Shown here one piece after another: positions 49,098-59,402 of a stretch of DNA of 64,000 nucleotides; within the stretch, counting starts at the first letter, position 1, and every line of letters starts with the position of its first letter. Where the stretch lies: the NCBI GenBank assembly GCA_018524725.1, contig JAEUWP010000139.1, positions 434,001 through 498,000 on the forward strand. Direction: 5' to 3'. The stretch comes from Podaxis mareebaensis (Eukaryota; Basidiomycota; Agaricomycetes; Agaricales; Agaricaceae). Below the pieces are notes generated by a model. That model saw nothing but the letters and a program-made list of their open reading frames with translations. It had not been told where the DNA came from and made no database searches. Position numbers and translations under genes: made by a program.

Positions 49098-50690
49098 TTA
49101 ATCAAAACGCAAACGGTTACGCAACGTCCGTTCCAACAACACTTCGTGTGTTCCCGTGAACCCTTCGCAACCAACGATAGCGACCTCCGCTAATGTGCAA
49201 TCCCGAGTATTTTTATCCGTATACGCCACGCGCGATGCCAAGGCACTGACAATAGCGCTCCCAGTGAGCCGTTGACAATTATACAACTTCAGCTGGCGCA
49301 GACGAGGTACTCGTAGCTCCACCGAACCATCCTCTCGAGTATTAGGCTTCAGCAGCCGGATAACCGTATCCGACATATCCGACGCGACGATACGGAATTC
49401 CTCCAGATCTGGAAGCCTATCAAAGACATATCGGAAGTCCTTGGTCCGCATGTCGCTAAAATCCATCTCCAGGACTTTTATAGGGGGTCTGCATCGCTGG
49501 ATAAGCTTACGCAAACCCATCCCTGTCGCCTGGTCGCTCCATGGAGACTGTGAATAATCTCCAGCCTCGTCCTCGCTATCGCCTGGCTCGTTGTATTCCC
49601 CCTGTAATTTGAAATCGACATTCAGATGTGCAAGGTAAAGGTTTTGGAGATGAGGTGTGTCAAGGGAGGAGAGGTAAGCACGTGCGGAACATGTGCTTTT
49701 GAGGTGTAGGGTATGGAGGCGAGGAAGGCAAACGACAGGTAAATTTTCGTTAGAGGTGTCTTCGTCGTGGGGCCAGCCGGAGAAATAGAAAGATTCTAGT
49801 GCTGGACATGCTTGTAGAAATTCCAGAACAGATCGTGGTTGGGCGAGGATAGTACCAAAACTCCCTTCGGTGATTGAGATGCAAGTAAACCGTAGGGGAG
49901 CCAAGGTCTGGGGAGAGGGGAGTTTATACATCCAGACATTCATCATGTAACAGAACGGCCACACTGGATATGTTGGCACGAACGTCGATTTCACCTCCTC
50001 CTCTTCGAGGTATTCCGCATCCCACTCACAGATGGATATGTTGAGATGATTGAATGTGACAGAATTAAGGAGGAGTTCTGTCGTATCCACTTCCTCCTCC
50101 CGTTGACCTGTCAGCGTAAACGATCGCCACCGGTCGATAAACGGCAAGAGTGGAGAGAGTAATGGAAGTATATTGTCCAGATTATTCGCGTTGACCTCGA
50201 CGTCAAACCGGAGTGGGTAGGATAATTCGGCCCACATTTCTGATTGCCGTCGTTGTACGGATAATGAGCGATACTCGTCATCGAGCGAAATGTGTCGCCA
50301 GACTAGAGGGGATGTGTCGACTATGTCTCTCCAGCGTGGTGACACTGAACGTAGAGTGAGGGGTGCCAGAGCCTCAATAGAGGAACAGTAGGCAAAGATT
50401 TCGATAAGGAGCTCCGCTGGTAAAAGGTTGATAGGTCTTGATGAGGGCGGGGATGAGAGTGGACTAGCGGCATCATTCTGGTCTAGTTCAGGAGGTAAAG
50501 TGAGTAGTCGGGGTCGCAGTGGAGCGCTGGTAGGAGAAAAAGTGTGGTCGTTGGGGTCGTATAGCAAAAAGGTCCTCAATGGAGTGCCATAAAGCATCGT
50601 GCAAGCTGCGGACGGACTTGTGGGTTGAAGTAGGTTGGCGGTAGGATGTGAGCAGATGCGAGATGTGAGTGTGGGATGTATGACCCTCAT
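49098..50690 (-). CDS. F-box protein with leucine-rich C-terminal region
   Basis: This is an intronless gene of about 530 residues. The F-box begins INLLPAELLIEIFAYCSSIE and ends VSPRWRDIVDTSPLVWRHIS, the usual Skp1-binding helix bundle. The rest consists of LRR-like segments, such as LRFTCISITEGSFG, LHTLHLKSTCSARAYLSSL, IKVLEMDFSDMRTKDF and LRQLKLYNCQRLTGSAIVSA. It probably acts as the substrate adaptor of an SCF ubiquitin ligase. The first ATG in the open frame is at 50690; another at 50597 (MLYGTPLRTFLLYDP) is equally possible. Such F-box genes are numerous in mushroom genomes and their targets are rarely known. Confidence 0.85.
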   Translation of the reverse strand: MRVIHPTLTSRICSHPTANLLQPTSPSAACTMLYGTPLRTFLLYDPNDHTFSPTSAPLRPRLLTLPPELDQNDAASPLSSPPSSRPINLLPAELLIEIFAYCSSIEALAPLTLRSVSPRWRDIVDTSPLVWRHISLDDEYRSLSVQRRQSEMWAELSYPLRFDVEVNANNLDNILPLLSPLLPFIDRWRSFTLTGQREEEVDTTELLLNSVTFNHLNISICEWDAEYLEEEEVKSTFVPTYPVWPFCYMMNVWMYKLPSPQTLAPLRFTCISITEGSFGTILAQPRSVLEFLQACPALESFYFSGWPHDEDTSNENLPVVCLPRLHTLHLKSTCSARAYLSSLDTPHLQNLYLAHLNVDFKLQGEYNEPGDSEDEAGDYSQSPWSDQATGMGLRKLIQRCRPPIKVLEMDFSDMRTKDFRYVFDRLPDLEEFRIVASDMSDTVIRLLKPNTREDGSVELRVPRLRQLKLYNCQRLTGSAIVSALASRVAYTDKNTRDCTLAEVAIVGCEGFTGTHEVLLERTLRNRLRFD

Positions 50691-51207
50691 GACGGCCGTG
50701 GGAAAATAACGACATCGGATCAACCTAAGTAGATAGAAGGCATCTCGCCCACAAGCGGTGAGAATCGTACTGGGTGTTGGCTTCTTCGAGCGCGAGCGCG
50801 ATTCACCAACGACGTACAGGGCGGAGACAAATGTCCAGCATGTCAAGAAAACAATACCAAAAGGCTAATTTTAAGAAGAGGTCCTCATGGGCAAACAAAA
50901 AGAAGTGACAGAATTTCAGACGTCTAAAATTGCACGGAGAATCGATTGTACTCTGACGCAGTAACCCGGGGTGATGTGATGGGGCGTTAAGAATAGTGGT
51001 TCTTTTGAAGGAGGGCAGGTGGAAAAAAGAACATGAGGCAACCAGCTGACTAAGCCATCATCCAATCCATGCCCTTCTGTACAGTTTTGCGGGTTTTGCC
51101 GAAGCCGCCAGGCCCTGTGCGTATCGACCAAAACTGATACACACAAAGCCCGCCAACGTCGTGTCCGACAGCCCTCGCGCTCGTTCCTCAAGACCACCAA
51201 AAACAAC
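50691..51207. other. Divergent intergenic region
   Basis: This 517 bp lies between the F-box/LRR start and the ribosomal protein start on opposite strands. It should hold both promoters, including the 5' UTR of the ribosomal protein gene. Open frames on the minus strand here are shadows. No gene is seen. Confidence 0.45.
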
Positions 51208-51822
51208 ATGCCGGGAGTACGGGACATCAGGTGCGCATATGCATAATCTATGTCCAAATGAAATGCTGAACCTATGATTTTCTGATGTATTAGTGCAGAC
51301 GCATTTATCGCCGCTTACGCCTCTCACCTCAAGAGATCTGGAAAACTCGAGGTGCCAACATGGGTCGACATTGTGAAGACTGGCGCCTACAAGGAACTTG
51401 CCCCTTATGACCCCGATTGGTTCTACGTCCGCGCAGGTCCGTACCTCTATCCCCCGATAACCAGCCCTAACCCATATGACCAACGCCCAATCGTGATTTC
51501 CGTCTAAATAGCTGCTGTTGCGCGGCACATATACCTCCGCAAAGATGTCGGAATCGGCGCTTTAACAAAACTCCACGGTGGCCGTAACAGGCGCGGCAAC
51601 CGCCCATCACACCATGCTGCTTCATCTGCCTCCGTTCAGCGAAAGGTCTGCCAGTCATTGGAGAAGATTGGTGTGCTGGAGAAGTCGGACAATGGTGGAC
51701 GAAGGATTACGGAGAGCGGCCAACGTGACTTGGACCAGATCGCCACCCAGGTGTTCGATCAGGCCAAGGAGGAGGAGGAAGAGGAAGAGGAGGAAGAGGA
51801 GGAGGAGGAAGAGGAAGAGTAA
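51208..51822 (+). CDS. RPS19: 40S ribosomal protein eS19 with polyglutamate tail
   Basis: Three exons (51208-51230, 51294-51436, 51512-51822) close in phase to 158 residues. The sequence [20 protein letters not shown], followed by [20 protein letters not shown] and [20 protein letters not shown], is ribosomal protein S19 throughout. [20 protein letters not shown] is the conserved C-terminal part. The intron after seven codons is typical of fungal ribosomal protein genes. The protein ends in an uninterrupted run of glutamates not found in most eS19 proteins, which end in Gln/Ala- or Lys-rich tails. It is a small-subunit component needed for 18S rRNA maturation. Confidence 0.95.
51768..51819 (+). 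repeat. GAG/GAA codon repeat encoding polyglutamate
   Basis: This is a run of GAG and GAA codons directly before the RPS19 stop codon. It is pure purine on the coding strand and encodes about 17 consecutive glutamates. Confidence 0.85.
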
Positions 51823-52401
51823 ATGGTTGGTTCACTCAGGCGTTCACTTCCCCTCGTCGTACGATCTTTGCATGTTTCTTCATATCATGGTATGCAGCAT
51901 GCGTCCACTAAAATAATGCCTTTAAGCCTCATTCGTCTTTTTTCCCTAAGTTGCTGAATTCGAGGGTGGTGCAACGTTCGCATGGAAACTGCAACTATAA
52001 CGGAAAGTAATTGTTGTACAAACCGAGGGCGAAGCTCTGTATTTCTATCATTATATGCCCCAAGGCGGGTTATGAGAGATCACGTCATAAATGAAACTCT
52101 TCCTGCTCGTGAGGGTTGTCCTTCGGATTGTCCAGTAGAATGGCCGACATCGGGGCGTCAATAATGGAAATTAATGTTCAATATTGTTCAATATGGGGTG
52201 GTGATATCATATCGCCACGTGCCGTGATAAGATTAGGCAAAAATCTACGTAGCGAGCAGAATTTGGGTGTTTTCGCGTCAAAGCTTCCCCACTTTACATG
52301 ACGAGTCCGGGGACGGGTGAGTGCCTTTTTTTTACGTTATTATTCTAACTGTTGAATTAACTCGACCCATCCTTGTCTTCTCCCCCAGGGAACGCTCAGA
52401 G
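51823..52401. other. Intergenic region with probable 5' UTR intron of the downstream F-box gene
   Basis: This 579 bp separates two genes in the same direction. Near its right end, 52317-52388 looks like an intron: GTGAGT donor, pyrimidine tract and a CAG acceptor. It ends 13 nt before the F-box start codon. An upstream ATG at 52298 opens a short frame that would be out of frame with the main start after splicing, so it may be an upstream open reading frame. Confidence 0.5.
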
Positions 52402-54417
52402 ATGGAAAACAACAACTTCAAAGACCAGCTCACCTCAGATATCAAATCGAAGCTCACCGCACTACTCAAACAAGAACCGGATCTATCTCCAGAAGCCGCG
52501 ATGGTCAAAATCACAAAAGAGATGTTGGAAAATAACCCATTTGTTCCGCCAGAAGGAGATAAGTGTCCTATCAATGTGCTGCCGGATGAACTTCTGGCCT
52601 ACATATTCGAGATGGGAATGAACATGGAATTTGAGGCGAAGCAGTTCGGAGAGAATGATGAGGAGTATGAGTCGGGTTTTAGCGACAGTGAAGAGGATGA
52701 GAGTGATGAGGACGAGGACGAAACGGAGCAAGAGATTGTGGAAGTGGAGGAAGATAGTAAAGATGACGAGGAGTGGAGTGATGTTGACGAAGACGAGGAG
52801 GTATTGCGGAGGGAGAAGAAAAAAAGGGGGAAAGCAAAAATTGGGGACAGTGGAGAGGGGGATGGAGACGACGAAGCAGACGGAGATGATGAAGAGGATA
52901 CGGATGATGAAAACGAAACCGAGCTCCCATTCCAAGTGCTCGTCTCCCACGTGTGCAAACGCTGGCGTGATATAGCACTCGCCACACCTTCCCTCTGGAC
53001 GCTCCTTGACTTTCAAAAAGGCACACCGTTCGACAAGCACATAGCCTTTGTTGAACGGGCCAAAAACGCACCACTCGACATCATTATCGACTGCACATAT
53101 GCAGATGCATACGAGGACGAGCCAGAACTCCATGTGACGGAGGGCGAGAAACGAGATAGAGAACTTGTTGATTGCCTCAAAAAGTCGATAGATCGTTCGG
53201 ATCCTTCACTTCCCGATATCTTCGGTGACCCAAATTGGCACACTAGACCTGGTCTCGATAGCCCTCCACCTGATCGTGAACTTCTGGATGACCACTATTA
53301 CAGTATCTCCGAGTTGTCGGAAATCCTGGATCTGCTAATACCTCGCGTGCAACATTGGCGGGCACTGTCTGTCAGTGTGAGCGACTACAGGTGGATATAC
53401 CTCCTCCTTGCGAGACTTCACCAATGTGGGCCTGCGGACACTCTCGAGGTCATGGAGCTCTACCACTACGATGACAACGACAGTGGAGAGCTATTCCGAC
53501 CGCGACACCTTGCGATCAGATTCACCCCGTTCCACGGTCGGACGCCACGCCTACGAAATTGCACGTTTTGGGGTGTCCATCTTGATTGGGATGCGTCTTT
53601 GGGTATCTTCAAGAACGTGGAAGATATCGAGTTGGCATATCATACGGAGGAAGTGCGACCGTCGTACAAGACGCTCGAGACTATCCTCAAGTCCTCTGAC
53701 ATCAAGATACTAACACTTTGCCTCTCTGGTCCCCAAGGGACAGAAGACGACTGGCGAGCTGCAGGCGCGACTCCAATCCAAGTACCCTCATTAGAGGGTC
53801 TCACCCTGCGATACCACAGCCCGCATTACGCTTGCTCCCTCCTCCGCTTCCTGGATACACCCAACATCAAGTCGCTCGCCCTCGATTTCGACGAGCAGGA
53901 TTACACTGACTTTGCGAAGGATCTGTGTAAAGCTCCCCATGGGCGATCCAAATCATTGTTGTCTGGGTTGGAAAACTTCAAGGTCTCGGGATTACCTTGC
54001 AGTCGCGCATTGGTGGATAAAATGTTGGAGCAGTTGGCGAATCTCAAGTCCCTAAATCTGAACTGCATCGGTGAGGGAGAGATGTTCTTTGAAGCGCTTC
54101 TCAAGACCAGCGCGAGCTCAGATGCTGGGTCTTCGGCAAGGAAGATCTATTGTCCGGCACTCGAGGCAATCACGACTTCTGGGATTTCGGGAAAGCAGAT
54201 GAGGGAGTTCGTCGAAGTGAGAGCGAAGGCTGGAGTGCCGGTGAAGAGGGTGTTTATGAGTGAGAAAGATGACGTTGATCTTTCGTCCGAGCGGTGGTTG
54301 AAGGACCACGTGAAGGAATTTGAGTATTTCGATCCTTCTGATTCTGAAGAAGAGGTGTTCGAGATTGATGACATGGATGACATTGATGATGATGGTGATG
54401 GCGATGATGAACTGTAG
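52402..54417 (+). CDS. F-box protein with acidic insertion inside the F-box
   Basis: This intronless coding region gives 671 residues. The F-box starts INVLPDELLAYIFEMG at about residue 58. It resumes LPFQVLVSHVCKRWRDIALA at about residue 175. The 100 residues in between are almost all Asp, Glu, Ser and Lys. Downstream is a beta/LRR-like region (ISELSEILDLLIPRVQHWRA, then LRNCTFWGVHLDWD and LKSLNLNCIGEG). The C-terminus is again acidic (DDMDDIDDDGDGDDEL). It is probably an SCF adaptor. The start ATG was chosen because the first 55 residues (MENNNFKDQLTSDIKSKL...) form a plausible helix and the upstream sequence looks like an intron. The long acidic loop is unusual. Confidence 0.85.
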   Translation: MENNNFKDQLTSDIKSKLTALLKQEPDLSPEAAMVKITKEMLENNPFVPPEGDKCPINVLPDELLAYIFEMGMNMEFEAKQFGENDEEYESGFSDSEEDESDEDEDETEQEIVEVEEDSKDDEEWSDVDEDEEVLRREKKKRGKAKIGDSGEGDGDDEADGDDEEDTDDENETELPFQVLVSHVCKRWRDIALATPSLWTLLDFQKGTPFDKHIAFVERAKNAPLDIIIDCTYADAYEDEPELHVTEGEKRDRELVDCLKKSIDRSDPSLPDIFGDPNWHTRPGLDSPPPDRELLDDHYYSISELSEILDLLIPRVQHWRALSVSVSDYRWIYLLLARLHQCGPADTLEVMELYHYDDNDSGELFRPRHLAIRFTPFHGRTPRLRNCTFWGVHLDWDASLGIFKNVEDIELAYHTEEVRPSYKTLETILKSSDIKILTLCLSGPQGTEDDWRAAGATPIQVPSLEGLTLRYHSPHYACSLLRFLDTPNIKSLALDFDEQDYTDFAKDLCKAPHGRSKSLLSGLENFKVSGLPCSRALVDKMLEQLANLKSLNLNCIGEGEMFFEALLKTSASSDAGSSARKIYCPALEAITTSGISGKQMREFVEVRAKAGVPVKRVFMSEKDDVDLSSERWLKDHVKEFEYFDPSDSEEEVFEIDDMDDIDDDGDGDDEL

Positions 54418-54771
54418 ACACTGGCTCTAAACAATCTGCCTTCCTTGAAGCCAGACACGTAGGCTAGATTGGCTTTATAGCATAAGTTGTCCAGTTGCAT
54501 CGTTGATCGGTTAACATTCCTTTGGTTTTGTTGACTTGGCGATCGTGCTGACTTCGCTAGGCGATCAAGATCCTTCAAGATCACAGGAAGCGGGTCTCCA
54601 CGCGAGGGCTATTTTTAGCAACAAGTTCAGTCGTTATTACTACATTCGCTATGCATACAGGTAAAGAAGAGGACATGGGAATTGAACGCGTGTATCTCCT
54701 AGTGGGATGATGAAATCAGTATGTGGGTCAAGAATTGAAATGAATCAAAGTGATGGGGGAGGGAAATTTTA
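54418..54771. other. Convergent intergenic spacer
   Basis: This 354 bp lies between the stop codons of the split F-box gene and the single-helix protein gene. It should hold both 3' UTRs. No gene is seen. Confidence 0.5.
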
Positions 54772-55594
54772 TTATTGGGTATGATGGGTATTATTATGCT
54801 GGACTTCGGCATTGGCGACTTCTGTTATTGCATCCATCCACCAATGTTTGTGACACCGAGCATAGCCTATTACGAGCTCTGGGAGCATCTCATTCTCATC
54901 ACCATCATTTTCGTCAATTGATTTGAGATGTGAGCTCTGATGTCCGTACAGGGTAGACCGTTCGGGAGAGGGCATCTCAATCAAGACAGAGACCTGTGCA
55001 ATTTCGAATTTCGCAGATGCGCTCGCCTGGTCTATGTGATCTTGCTGTGCCGGATTCGCGCAGCCGGATGACTTCCAGGACTTGATTCCCAGCTTCCTCG
55101 TCTCTGTTTTGACTTCCAGTTTTGGATCCTCATGCTTGGAAGAGCGTTTACCGAATACGATACGGAGGGACAATGGCTAAAAACGGTCATCCCGGCTATT
55201 CTCGAGGGGAGAAATAGACATGACACACCATGATGTCCCCCCAGCTGGAGCCCGCTGCTGGAGCAATCCACCTGTCATGAAATTTGGGCCGGCGCTTGCG
55301 ACACCTGCATCGTGCAGAACTACCGCCTAGGCCCTCAGCAGAGAGTATTTCCTGGATATGACGTCGAAACCGACGGCGCAGCATGTAGGAACGTATTACG
55401 ATGCAACAAGAACCGAAGAGAAGCAGGAAGAGGGTGGCAAGGAAGGTGGCACTGCAAAGTCAAGATTAGGTTCCATTGCTAGCTAACAAGGGTGATTGTC
55501 GGACGTACAGGTAGAGATTGCTGCCGGCAGAGCCTCCCCATGCTGAGTCCTTAACTTTGGGGGAGTGAGTAGGCTCCTCTGGCGCCGCTGACAT
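54772..55594 (-). CDS. Single-pass membrane protein of unknown function
   Basis: Three exons (55509-55594, 55229-55451, 54772-55176) close in phase to 237 residues. The N-terminal 28 residues are hydrophilic (MSAAPEEPTHSPKVKDSAWG...). One hydrophobic helix follows, LATFLATLFLLLFGSCCIVI. A strongly basic juxtamembrane stretch comes next: RSYMLRRRFRRHIQEIL and CRCRKRRPKFHDRW. The cytosolic part contains PLSLRIVFGKRSS and ends with a His/Asn-rich tail. The layout (short outside part, one helix, Arg-rich stretch, 'RPK(L/F)xDxW') recurs in agaricomycete proteins of unknown role. It diverges from the DUF6533 gene with only 195 bp between start codons, so they may share a promoter. Confidence 0.78.
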
Positions 55595-55789
55595 GGGTGG
55601 GCGGCACTGTAGTCGACAGTGCGTCGAGGGAAGAAGCTATGTTGTTGCACGATGGCTCAAGGCACCCGCCGATCAGATCATTGGCCCCCCGAGAACCTTT
55701 GTGACGTGGTGACAGTAACGGTGTAACGAGAAGAAGGCAGGGCTATATATCAACCTGGAAGCAGCAGATTCGATTCCCCCACCCCACCC

Positions 55790-57223
55790 ATGGCGACGCC
55801 AGACATCACCGCCCTCCTGCCTGACTCCCTCAACCTTCCGCCCCATCTCAGCGCACACAAATACTTCCTTGTCTGCACCCTCACTGTCGCCGCTTGGGAT
55901 ACCCTCGTCCTCTCCCCAAGGACATGGCGCCTTCTCAAAACACCAGGATGGCCTGCTCTCAAGCTTCTCTTCCATTTCCTTAGGCTTTTCATGCCCGCTG
56001 AGTTTATTGTAGTGGGTACGTGATATGACAAATTTTTTGTTGAGAACTTACTCATTTGTCCCAGCGGTCGCATTCTTTGATACCAACTGGTCGCAAGAAG
56101 TTAGTCCTCTCATTTCCTTTTCATTTATATTTAGTTAACAATCTTCCAGCGTTGTCGACACTTCTTCCTCTTCGAGCCTATCTGCACTGCAATCTTGCTA
56201 GCCGCCGCATCTGGTGTGTATACCTCTAGTTCGGTCGGCGGCATTCGACTAACACCTCCGGTCACAGCTGTCCACGTTATTCGTATCACCGCCATTTATG
56301 ACAAACATCGGGGAATTATGAGCCTAATGGGGACGCTTTTTGCTGTTCAAGTCGTCGTGACCGGTGTGGCTTGCGGATTTTACCGCTGTATGTGCCAATG
56401 TTGTCCCTGTTCTTGTACGACCAGTAACCTTGATTTATCTGCATAATAGCTGTTCCCCTCAAGGACGGCCAGGGCTGCATTGCTGGGCCAAAGCACAACT
56501 GGGTTGGGATTTACTGGGTGGCTCCGACCCTCCTCTACACGGTTTCTGTACGTCTTCCCTGCATGTTTACTTGTGGATTCTGACGCCTTTTCTAGTTCAA
56601 GCTCGCCCTAGCGCGTTCGATCAAGTCACTAGGGCCCAAACCTCTCAGCCCATGGAAGCTAATGCTTCGCGATGGACTCAATCTCTACGGTGTAAGTCCA
56701 TTTCAAGTGTCAACTTGGGGTAAAATTTTTGACATATTCATAGGCCATCTGGCTTGTCAACATGGTCAACATGCTCTTCTGGTTTATCATTACACCCACA
56801 GGACCGGAAGACCCAATCAAGACCATCGTCACTAGCATGGCCGCTGTTCTCACAACCTCAATGACCCTCCGTATCGTTCTTTCGGTACGCGGAAAACTGG
56901 ACTACGGTGGTTCATTCGCCCCCTCCAGCGCCTCGGGCTCCCACGCTTCCCGCAGCGCTCATGCCATCTCCGCCCGGTCTGGAGTTCAGACCAACGTCTC
57001 TCTTCATCCTCAAAACATCAACCTCAATGAAGTGCGCACCAAGCCTGAGGCTGATTGGGCCGCCAAACCAGAGCCAGAATGGTCCGATAATAAGAGTAGT
57101 GTCAACGAATCTGAGGTGAAGCCGGTCGTCCTTGAAACCGGGAACCCCGGCGTCAAGATCACTATCGATAGAGAAGTTGACTATGGTAGGGCATCCTATC
57201 CCCACGTTGGCCAAGCCCATTAG
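55790..57223 (+). CDS. DUF6533-type seven-helix membrane protein
   Basis: About seven exons (55790-56015, 56065-56099, 56150-56213, 56268-56387 and three more) carry a seven-helix protein. The N-terminus reads HLSAHKYFLVCTLTVAAWDT and LVLSPRTWRLLKTPGWPALK, then FMPAEFIVVAVAFFDTNWSQ. This Tyr-Phe...Trp-Asp...Ser-Pro-Arg-Thr pattern is typical of DUF6533 proteins of mushroom-forming fungi. Further segments are AVHVIRITAIYDKHRG, GPKHNWVGIYWVAPTLLY, KLMLRDGLNLYGAIWLVNMV and LTTSMTLRIVLSVRGKL. The soluble tail is Ser/Ala- then Glu-rich. The stop used is TAG at 57221-57223. An alternative last splice could extend the frame to 57317 in a Gly/Ser-rich tail, but no clean donor fits. Function is unknown; a receptor-like role is only a guess. 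Confidence 0.82.
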
Positions 57224-59402
57224 GACCGTTCCTCATACCCGTGGTAGTAGGGTGGAAACCTCCGGGTTTTCATCCGACTGGGATGGAGGCTCTTCTGGCG
57301 CTGGGAGCATCATCTAGCGTCCGTTGATATCATTGCGTTGCTATCCTTTCCATCATTTCTTGTTTCGCGGAAGCTCCATCTCAAGTAACCCATACTTTCT
57401 CACCTGGTACGCGCTTGCTGATCTATCTCCCATTTCTTGGATTATGGTCCTTTTTTGAATTTCGTCCTCGCTATTCCCAGTCTCGTCTGTATTTTGTTAC
57501 TCCGTTTTGCATTCGCTCGTTGTTCTGATATATTGGCGCTCAGATAGCTAATGTGTACTGATAAATTTTTATTTATGAAGTCTGTCGTGCGTGATGGCTT
57601 CTCGATCAAGATGCATAGATAATTTGATGAAAGACGTGAGATCAGAAAAATGAGATCGCAACTCTGAGGAAGCTGCGTTAGCGTCCTACCGCCTTGCGAG
57701 CTAAGAACTGTTGTTTCGTTGCAGTTGAAAGTTGAATGCCGAGCACTTTAATTTCGTAGGCTGTGCATCTGCCCTCGGATCGGATCAGACTCATCCTTGC
57801 CAGACCGCAGCCACCTAAATTGTCCTTAACCCGAGATGTAAAAACAATTTTAGAAATCAAGCATCACGTATCACTGGCTTGATCATCACTCCACTTGGGA
57901 TAGATGGGGATGTTCTATGCCATATTAACAACAAGGGCATTGTACAGCTTACTCTGTTTGTCCCGATGGTGTTTCAGCTAGGCGCGAGCTTGACGAGATG
58001 AAAAGAAGTTCTAAGGAGGGATAGGGTTTCTTGTGGTACTGCATGAGATTGCGAGTTGAGTGTTATGCGCAAGTCGTAATCAAACGCCTAGAACAGCAGC
58101 ATCACCGCGCATAGCGGGTAAGGCTCCACAAGCTATTATCAGAGTTACTTAGTCTGGCATCACCAAGCCCCATTCTGATGGACAGCGGAGAGTGTCAATT
58201 TTACATGTCGGCGATACAACAACATTTAATGTGAACAGCTGAACACGTTTGGCTGCTATACAACGAATAACTGAACGGCTCTCACGAAATAACTCTCACG
58301 AGTACCACCACTCTGGTGAGCTGGCATCTTGGCAAGTCGTGAAACTGCCGTCACGACACACTGGGGACATGACATGCCAACCTCATATAGACCAAGTTGT
58401 AACAAGTTAAAGTAGCACAGAAGTGTAGCGCATGTTCCAAGAACAGAAAACAGCCCATGTCACGCTTGGCTGGGACCCGGGGGACCAGTGGTAAATAAAA
58501 ATAGACTTCTTGTCCCTTTATTCAGACCACGCGCAATACCGATCGAGCCCGATCACCCGACCAGATGCAGGGAATTTGGTTGCTTTGGGAGGTATTTACC
58601 CTCGCTTGGCATACCCTTCATTGTGTGATACCTTCAATTTGTACTGTTCAAAGGAGTCGGTCGTCACGCCAGGGTTTAGGGGACTCTACATATTAGATCT
58701 CTTCGAGTTACCATTTTAGAATACATCAGTGGGGGAGAACCGTAGACGATAAGTGCTCTCCTTTGCATCGTTCCAATAGCGAAGTCGGGAACGATACACC
58801 CCTTTTTATATAGTGGCTGCGGCAAGGTTCGATTTGATACACTTGATTCAAGGAAAGGGTAAGCAATAGCGGAGTACCCATGGATAATATACAAAAGAGC
58901 GAAAAAGGCCATACGTTTTTCGAAGAGACGACATTGCATAGAGTTCATAACATAGCGCGAGTAGAAGCCATTAAGCGATACTAGAAGAGAATAGGTAGGA
59001 GGCAACTGGCAGCGCAAGGCTGAACCAAGAAAGAGAAATAAAAACGAAAAACAACCCGCAAACAAAAAATAAAATAAAAAGGGTGTAAGAAGAGAGCCTC
59101 TAATACAGGAACAAGAGAGCCATACAGAATACACAACCATCACAGCAATACTTCTCACCATTGATCAGAGATTTTGATCATATAAGGTGGGAAGACACAA
59201 AGCAACGAAAGCGGGGTCAGAAGCAGGTAGATGGAAATGACGAATTCACTTGCGGGATGAAAGACAAGAAATGAGACGGATGCAAGAGATTGTTCATGGG
59301 AATGACAATACTACATGATGCAAATGGAAAGTACGGTGTGGTGATAGTGATATGTCGCGCTGAAACAAGTCAATGGAATGAAAGATGAGACCAGGCACGG
59401 TA
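57224..59402. other. Gene-poor region of 2.2 kb
   Basis: No convincing gene is seen. Open frames are short or, like the 161-codon minus-strand frame at 58676-59161, have biased composition (Leu/Phe/Ser/Tyr-rich) without a recognisable motif or splice pattern. The right part may be a long 3' UTR of MPS1, the left part the 3' UTR of the DUF6533 gene. No repeat, tRNA or transposon feature was found. Confidence 0.5.

Noticed and set aside
49098..50846. F-box/LRR start at 50846
   Set aside because: The codon there is TTG; the first ATG in frame is at 50690.
51778..51819. Polyglutamate run as evidence of a frameshift in RPS19
   Set aside because: The run is in frame, directly follows the conserved C-terminus and ends in a stop codon, so it is a real tail.
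52332..53133. Long minus-strand open frames under the acidic F-box insertion
   Set aside because: They are antisense shadows of Asp/Glu codon runs (Ser/Phe/Leu-rich) and carry no motif.
58676..59161. 161-codon hydrophobic minus-strand frame
   Set aside because: Composition is biased, no family motif or signal is seen, and it most likely belongs to the MPS1 3' UTR.
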